The notes beneath the pieces are model-generated. The model did no database searches. It was not told the origin of the DNA and saw only the letters and a list, made by a program, of their open reading frames with translations. Source: Candidatus Caldilinea saccharophila (GTDB lineage Bacteria; Chloroflexota; Anaerolineae; Caldilineales; Caldilineaceae). From it: DNA of 64,000 nucleotides. Of the stretch, positions 63,787-64,000 are shown in pieces. Location of the stretch: assembly GCA_016710365.1 (NCBI GenBank), contig JADJVW010000025.1, positions 1-64,000 on the forward strand, read 5' to 3'. How positions within the stretch are numbered: the stretch's first letter is position 1; each line of letters opens with the position of its first letter. Both the position numbers and the translations under genes were made by a program.

Positions 63787-64000
63787 ATGAATTTTGCGGT
63801 TTTTACCGTCATGCTGCCCGATCTCACACCGGAGGAAGCGGCGCCCGCGCTCAAGGATGCGGGCTATCAGGGCGTCGAGTGGCGCGTCACTGCCACACCC
63901 GCCGAGGTGAAAGATGAGACGCCTTCTTTCTGGCGCAACAATTCCTGCACGCTGGCGCCTACCCCGCAGGACGCCCAGCGCGCCCGCACCATCGCAGAAG
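63787..64000 (+). CDS. Sugar-phosphate isomerase/epimerase-like protein, cut by the window end
   Basis: Only the first 71 codons are in the window: MNFAVFTVMLPDLTPEEAAP, ALKDAGYQGVEWRVTATPAE and then TLAPTPQDAQRARTIAE. The opening strand and the A-G-Y-x-G-V-E-W motif are those of xylose-isomerase-like TIM barrels (AP endonuclease family 2). GAGGGGAG 6 bases before the ATG is a good ribosome site. Probably co-transcribed with the FAD oxidoreductase. The exact role cannot be judged from a fragment. Confidence 0.75.
   Translation, partial: MNFAVFTVMLPDLTPEEAAPALKDAGYQGVEWRVTATPAEVKDETPSFWRNNSCTLAPTPQDAQRARTIAE

Overview
The window looks like a chromosomal piece of a high-GC, free-living bacterium, most probably a Chloroflexota of the Anaerolineae/Caldilineales kind. 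This is inference from gene content: several ArnT-like membrane glycosyltransferases with C-terminal beta-sandwich tails, a membrane protein ending in an ILEI/PANDER domain, propeller-sensor proteins, paired GH38 mannosidases, and many short palindromic intergenic repeats. I recognised no rRNA, tRNA, phage, transposase or CRISPR locus. About 16 otherwise intact genes are broken by single frameshifts, often in short G, C or A runs, with both halves conserved. Most look like sequencing or assembly indels, not true pseudogenes, so I annotate them as one gene each and give the break point.

Layout. 0.3-2.7 kb: DUF1361 membrane protein, HAD phosphatase, Nudix hydrolase. 2.8-17.6 kb (minus strand): a sugar/peptide uptake and hydrolysis region, with an oligopeptide-type ABC importer (lipoprotein binding protein, two permeases, two ATPases) transcribed toward a pentapeptide-repeat membrane protein and two GH38 alpha-mannosidases; import and trimming of mannose-containing glycans is a reasonable reading. 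17.7-24.0 kb (minus): SDR dehydrogenase and a glycolytic set (class II aldolase, a phosphofructokinase with PPi-type motifs, and a eukaryote-type tandem-fused phosphofructokinase). 24.3-30.3 kb (plus): operon of MBL-fold protein, TPR membrane protein, large membrane protein with ILEI domain, and a Gfo/Idh dehydrogenase.

31.2-36.2 kb is the most unusual part. A perfect-consensus promoter, a palindromic operator-like site and a foldable 5' leader precede a membrane protein with a signal peptide, about 14 propeller blades, a Y_Y_Y domain and one TM helix. Where a histidine kinase would be expected it carries a P-loop STAND-type ATPase. A second, soluble ATPase of the same family follows, with start options that overlap or nearly abut the first gene. 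This reads as a two-gene signalling or conflict system in which an outside signal controls an ATPase switch.

36.2-41.3 kb: aminotransferase behind an attenuator-like hairpin, GT2 glycosyltransferase, Nudix, GT39 transferase. 41.4-46.8 kb: a decayed type I restriction-modification island with remnants of hsdM, hsdS and hsdR around a HicAB module (hicA carries a stop codon), DUF4926, a NucS-like nuclease and a GIY-YIG protein, followed by an ~880-bp tandem palindrome array. 46.8-64 kb: RecJ, three GT39-type membrane glycosyltransferases in a row, a universal stress protein, a Lon-family protease, a metallophosphoesterase / binding protein / glycosidase operon, a DadA/PuuB-like FAD oxidoreductase, and the start of a sugar-phosphate isomerase-like gene cut by the window end.
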